Positions 50,101 to 56,100 of a DNA stretch of 64,000 nucleotides are shown piece by piece. Position 1 is the first letter of the stretch, and every line of letters starts with the position of its first letter. Under the pieces are notes generated by a model that had not been told where the DNA came from, searched no databases, and saw nothing but the letters and a program-made list of their open reading frames with translations. This DNA is from Protonemura montana (Eukaryota; Arthropoda; Insecta; Plecoptera; Nemouridae). Where the stretch lies: positions 10,790,001-10,854,000 of the forward strand of contig OX387612.1 of the NCBI GenBank assembly GCA_947568835.1, written 5' to 3'. A program made the position numbers and the translations under genes.

Positions 50101-53100
50101 TACTTGGCGAGAGTATTTTTATAATGCGTCGTTATATTATTAAAAAAAATATATAACGGTTGTTACGGGCAAAGGTAGTTAATTAGTAAGGGATGTAATT
50201 CCCTGATGAAATAATGAGGTAACTTTTGTTCTCACTGTGCTGGTAGAACACCTAGGTGACCGCACAGTGGTAACATTGTATATAGCCTAGCAGCTGATAA
50301 TAATGCTCTAGATATCCTGGTAGTTAGTGGCAATTGGTGGGCGAGCCATCTTCACACGTTCTGGGAAATAAATAACGGTTTCTGTTCTGTTGGGAGTCAC
50401 GTGGTGTTCAAAACTGGAATTATTTTATCGTCTAGACATTCATTTAATTTGAGCATATATTTTTTTGAGGTGTGACGAGTTTTGAAGAAGCCACGAAGTC
50501 TTTTGGATTATTAAAAGATTCACAGATAAGTCATTTGATTTTTTGAAATGTAAAACTAAGGTCATGAAAGGCTTTTTCTGCGAATACCAATCTTTCTAGA
50601 AGTCTATAATTTCTTAATAGAAAAAAAAGGAAAATGAATAAAAATGTGTGTAAAATCTTGTAGTCCTGGGAAAAAAATATACTATTTTTAAATTCTTTAA
50701 TTAGGGTTGGTTAACACTGTTTTAACAGCTAAAAAAATATATTGTAGTGCACAAGCGAGGCTTTTCGAAATGGTTCGCTCAAGTATGTTGTTTTTATTTG
50801 TAGTTTGGTAGTTTTACCAGATTGAAGAAACTTATGATCCACAGCTGCTACAAAAAGTAGTTTTGTTTTTCTGAAAAACACCGGAAAGCGCCTTAAACAG
50901 TTTTTTTTTAAACGCGTGTAGCTTGAAGACAAAAAATATTTTTAATTTTGAAACGCGTCAATATGTTGGCAATAGTGTGACGAGTCGCCTAGTTTTTGTT
51001 TCGTCGCGATCGGACAAGTGGTTTGGCCAATTAGTTGTATCCAGTAAACCTTGGTACTGGATACTGGTAAACCTAAGTAAACCTAACCTAACCTGAGACA
51101 GTTCCAGATACAACAGACTTAAAGTTTTTAGAAAAACTATTTCAACTGGGTTTTGAATGCTAAGTAAAGGGCTACTAAATTTCCCGACGTTTCGTAACAT
51201 ATACTAGTTACTTCTTCAAGGGTAAGAGCAGTCCTGACAATTTTCCGATAACAAAAGAACCACATACAATGATAACAATTACCAAGTTCAAGCTTCCTAA
51301 ATGCATCTAAATAAAATAATCAGGGTCAATAACTTAAAAACTAATGTATGTTCAAATAGTTTTTGATAAAACTAGTGCTAAGGATAAATCAAGTAGACAT
51401 GAGTCTAAAAACCATCATAGACTTAAAGTTCTGAGTAAGAAAGCGCAGTCTGGTATTGTTTAAAAAAAAAGTTTCACCGTCGAGCGAGTGAAGAGAAAAT
51501 AAACACAAAAACAGCAAAAAAGTGGTGCTGTTCGAGAAGTTGATGAAACTGGAAATTCGCTCCGCTCCGTACATGCATTATCACATTCTTTTTACAAAAA
51601 ACCAAATTAAGAAATGCTGATTTTGAGTAATTTTGACTGATTAGTTTCGGTCGATTAGTTGGTAGGTTTATCTTTGTCTCAAGCCGAATGCTCAGAAATG
51701 ATATTGGCTCACCACAGCATTTCTACAAGAGTAAACATTCGCCAGCGACGATTTGAAAAGAAATGAGTAAAGTATTGGCAAATTTTTCTCGATATTCGAG
51801 CACAAATTTCAATATTGACAAAAAGCAATGTGTAATTTTATTTTTATATTTTTTGCAAGGATGTCATTGAAGTTCTTTCTATACCTGCACAGAGATGAGA
51901 TGGCTACAAAGTTTTCCCGAGCTGTCCAATCACCGGCACCTGCGTCCGGCTTTCAACAAAATTCTTCACGTCTAGTGGAGGAGCCATGATTGTGCTGCGG
52001 GTTGCGTTTGAGATCGGTGGAGGAGCCATGATTGTGGTGCGGGTTGCGTTTGAGATCGGTGGAGGAGCCATGATTGTGCTGTGGGTTGCGTTTGAGATAG
52101 GTAGAGGAGCCATGATTGTGCTGCGGGTTGCGTTTGAGATCGGTGGAGGAGCCATGATTGTGCTGCGGGTTGCGTTTGAGATCGGTGGAGGAGCCATGAT
52201 TGTGCTGCGGGTTGCGTTTGAGATCGGTGGAGGAGCCATGATTGTGCTGCGGGTTGCGTTTGAGATCGGTGGAGGAGCCATGATTGTGCTGCGGGTTGCG
52301 TTTGAGATCGGTGGAGGAGCCATGATTGCTTTGCGGGCTGCGTTTAGGGGTTTGATCAGTTTTTCGTGAATTGACAAAAAATGTGCCACGAATAAAAAAT
52401 CAAGAATTATTTTCAATTTATCAAATACGTTTCTGAAATAAATATCTATCATGAAAACCTTCTCATTTGTTTGTTTCATTTTGTTTCATTTTGTACATTA
52501 AAACGTGGGACGAATGAACACCATTACAGAAATTAAAATTGAAAGGTTAATGGCAGAGCCTGTTTTCAAATTTTTTATAGTTAACTTTGAATTCCTTTTA
52601 TTTTTAAGGGTTGTTAAAAAATACACCTCCTCGAAAAAGCTGAACTCAAACTAAGCTCGAGCTTAAAAAAAAAGGATTAAAGAAAAGAAAACTGGGATAC
52701 AACTAGTAAGTTCGGTCCAACATCTTTCCAAACATTATCAAGGGTAAAAGTAAGACTGACTTTTTTTGTAATCAACTATAACCTCAAACTTGCTTCAGAA
52801 ATGTGATGTATTTTATGTTTGAACACAAACGCACGTATCAAATTTAACGTGAAAATTACATTGCCAACGCAATAGTGAATAATGAGCTGCAATAGTATGA
52901 AATTATAAAAAAAAAATTAAGCGCAAGGTTTTTGAATATTTTAAGATAAGAAACGTCTAGTTTCCAATGGCAAGTGTGAACGTGGCTGGGGGCAGGGTGC
53001 AGAGGGGTGGGGATGGAGGTAAAGTGAGTCAGTGAAGATATAGGGTAAAGAACCAGCGCACGCGATACGGAGATATTTCATAGGGGTGCAGCTCATAATT

Positions 53101-56100
53101 GCCCTTCGCGGGAATCGAATGCGACCCCGCCTGTTTCGCAGCAATATAGGAGCAATGAAACAGCGCAGTGGCGGTCAACAAATTTGCTTCACAACTTTAG
53201 CTAGAGGCGGTTAATGAGATTTTAAAAGCTGGTTATCGTTGTTTAGGAAAACTGCATAACTTTTCGAAAGTTTACAGATTTTAGGGAATTGCGTGCATTT
53301 AAAAGTTATCTCGGATTGAACTAGAGAAAGAAAAGTTTTGACGGAAGCTTGCTTTTTAATTCAACGTATTTGGCACTCGAGAGAGGAGTAAGATATTTTT
53401 ATTTTGTTTAATGAATCGTGTTGAAGTTGTGGTAGATCTTGAAAAAAGTGGGCCATATGCAATGCTTAATTCACCCAATTGGGCTGCTTTTTGACTCTGA
53501 ATTAGGTTTGTTGGGGCCTGAATTGAGTTAGCGTTCAATTGGTCTTCTAATGGTTTTATATTAGAAAAAGGGGTGTTTAGCTAAAAGTAAGACGTCTTCA
53601 CAGTTTAACAACCTAATTCAGGTAAAAATATTTAATCGAAATACTTTGCGTGTTTGCTAATGTTAATAAAACTAGACGCTCAATCAAGCAAAATCTCTCC
53701 GCCTTTCTTGACATTTGCTTTGCGACTGATTCGACTCCTAGAATTGGTTTTGATAAAAGCCGAGATCATACATTGTTCTGCCGACAAAAAGAAATATGTC
53801 TTGCAGTTGACTAAATCTTTGCCCTTATAAAATCACTTTTTTTTCCATTGAAAGCTGCAATTTTACACAACACGATAAGGATTTCAAAGTAGTTTTCATT
53901 CCATTGTAGCACATCTATTAAACATTAACTCTGTTGATCGCCAGCAATTACTTAAACCGTAATAATTTCATTACTGGAATGCTTAAAAGTGCCACATAAA
54001 ATAAAAAGATTGAAGGACATCGGTTTAAGCCTCAATAAATGGAAAATAAGACTATGACATAGTTGTAATTAAATACAAGGTACAGTAGTTAAAGTCTTAT
54101 TAGAGTAATAACCAAAAAATTAAATGAGATACTACGCATTATCAAACAAGCGGTATGAAGCAATTTTTTATTGTAAGCTTAAGCCAAATTGAATACGATA
54201 AGAACTGAAAAACATGGATGGATATCGTCATCAATAGATATTAAACGTGTGATGCAGCCGGAGGTGCAGGCATACACGAGCATTTAAACAATTTGTTTTT
54301 GTCTCGATATCTAATATAAAAAAAGAAAGATCTTCCTTCTAGATCAATTAAAAATGCATTATTTCTTTCAATCAATAATTTGTATTATCCCGTAAGCAGA
54401 ATTGTAATATAGGATTTGATAAAATCCCTCATTATTTTACAAATATAGGTCAAAACCTACCCTTACTGGTTCATTTAGATTTCACGTTGATTGCGTATGC
54501 ATATTTTCACATAAGCTTCCAATCGAATATGTCTGCTTGCTTAAATCTAGACTAAAATAAAAATATCTTGCTGGTATCTCTCGTCTACTGCATAAACGTA
54601 GTTTTAATGAGAACCTTAGAAAATAACGAGTTACTCCAAGATAATAACTCAAGACTAGATTATCCGGAACTGGTATTCCGTTTCAAATTGCGGTGGATTA
54701 CTACCCCCCTATCCCCACCTTTCTTTCTTACTTCCCTACCACTTGCTTCCCCTCTTTCAACCAACCCACAACCATCTTGATGCAAACAAAATGCCTTATA
54801 ATTATCCTTATAAAATATAAACGCTATCTCTGATCCTGCCTCCATCTGGTTTCTTATCGCCTTAAACTTTTATCTGCAATTTGCTATTAGCACTCGTCTC
54901 TCTGCAGCAATTCATGTTAAATACTTAAAAAAAAAAGTGAAATAAAAAACCACTCAATATAAAGCTCGATTACCACTTAGAGCAAAACTGCGAGCTAAAA
55001 CAGTGGTCATGGCGACTTCCAATCAGATGCTGTAAAAATTAATGTCTGTTTTTTTTTACAGTTTTAGGCCAAACTTGCCGTTGTATGCTTTCACGCAAGA
55101 GCAGGTATAATTGTTGTAAACTTTTATTAAATCCCTTACTTTTTTACTCTTCAACTAGCATTGGCACCAGATAATTGCTTCCGAAATGAATGCCAATATT
55201 CATTGTCCTTAAATAAATTTTCCCTATTCGATGGTAAAATACGACACCGAATCATTTCCCTATTCACTCATTCACAGAGTGCGTCGTTAAGCACCACAAA
55301 TCAATACAGATATATTTCTCTTGAACTCGTCCTCGCCTCAACGTTTCATGCTGTATCACATTTCATTTCTCGATAAATCCAGCTTCCAAGAATTGCAAAC
55401 ATATTTACAAACATCCGTTCACATTTCTTTATAGCTTCCGCTCGAGATAACTTGGAAATATGTTCTCAAAAAATGATATAATATTCAAGATTTATTTATT
55501 AACATAGAAAAATGTAAAAATGAATTTTACTAAATTATCATTAAAAACGAACGGTATAAACATCGCTAACTTTTCACAATACAATTACTTTATTAAACTA
55601 CTCCACAGCGTTAATCAATAATAAAACTCACCTTTCCAATTAATTCCCAATACAATGCTAGCCCTTAACGCCATAACGGTCAGGTCTGGTTAAATAAAAC
55701 AGGAAGAGAACACAGAGCTACGCTTCGGTGACCATGGTAACTCGCGAGGGCCACACCTTGTTAAGTGGACATTTTACGTTGAGTTCGGGTCAAGCATTTC
55801 GTTGTGCTCGGGTGGATATGAATAAGTAATTATGTGGACCTACATTCACACACAAGAAATTGGTGTCTAAGGTGCTGTTAGTTGGTACCTAGGAGCGGTC
55901 CATGTGGACTGGGACCACGTTATAGGATAGCCATGGCGAGCTTTTTGGTAACTTCGTGAGGGAAATTTGGTAAACATATCAATAGTTTCGTCTGAAGTGA
56001 AGCTATGTTTTGTTGTCGTCTTGTTTTTTTGGTTTGGCCAAGGTGTTGGAGTATTTTTTTAGCCTATAAACAAAGTTAAAAAAACGAAACAATTGGTGCC

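Noticed and set aside
51904..52479. 191-codon minus frame with repeated MAPPPISNATRSTI
   Set aside because: The 42-bp array explains the repeat, an equally clean frame exists on the plus strand, and no family match is known to me.
53100..53135. tRNA on the minus strand
   Set aside because: Only a T-arm-like stretch is visible; no A-box or acceptor partner could be found.
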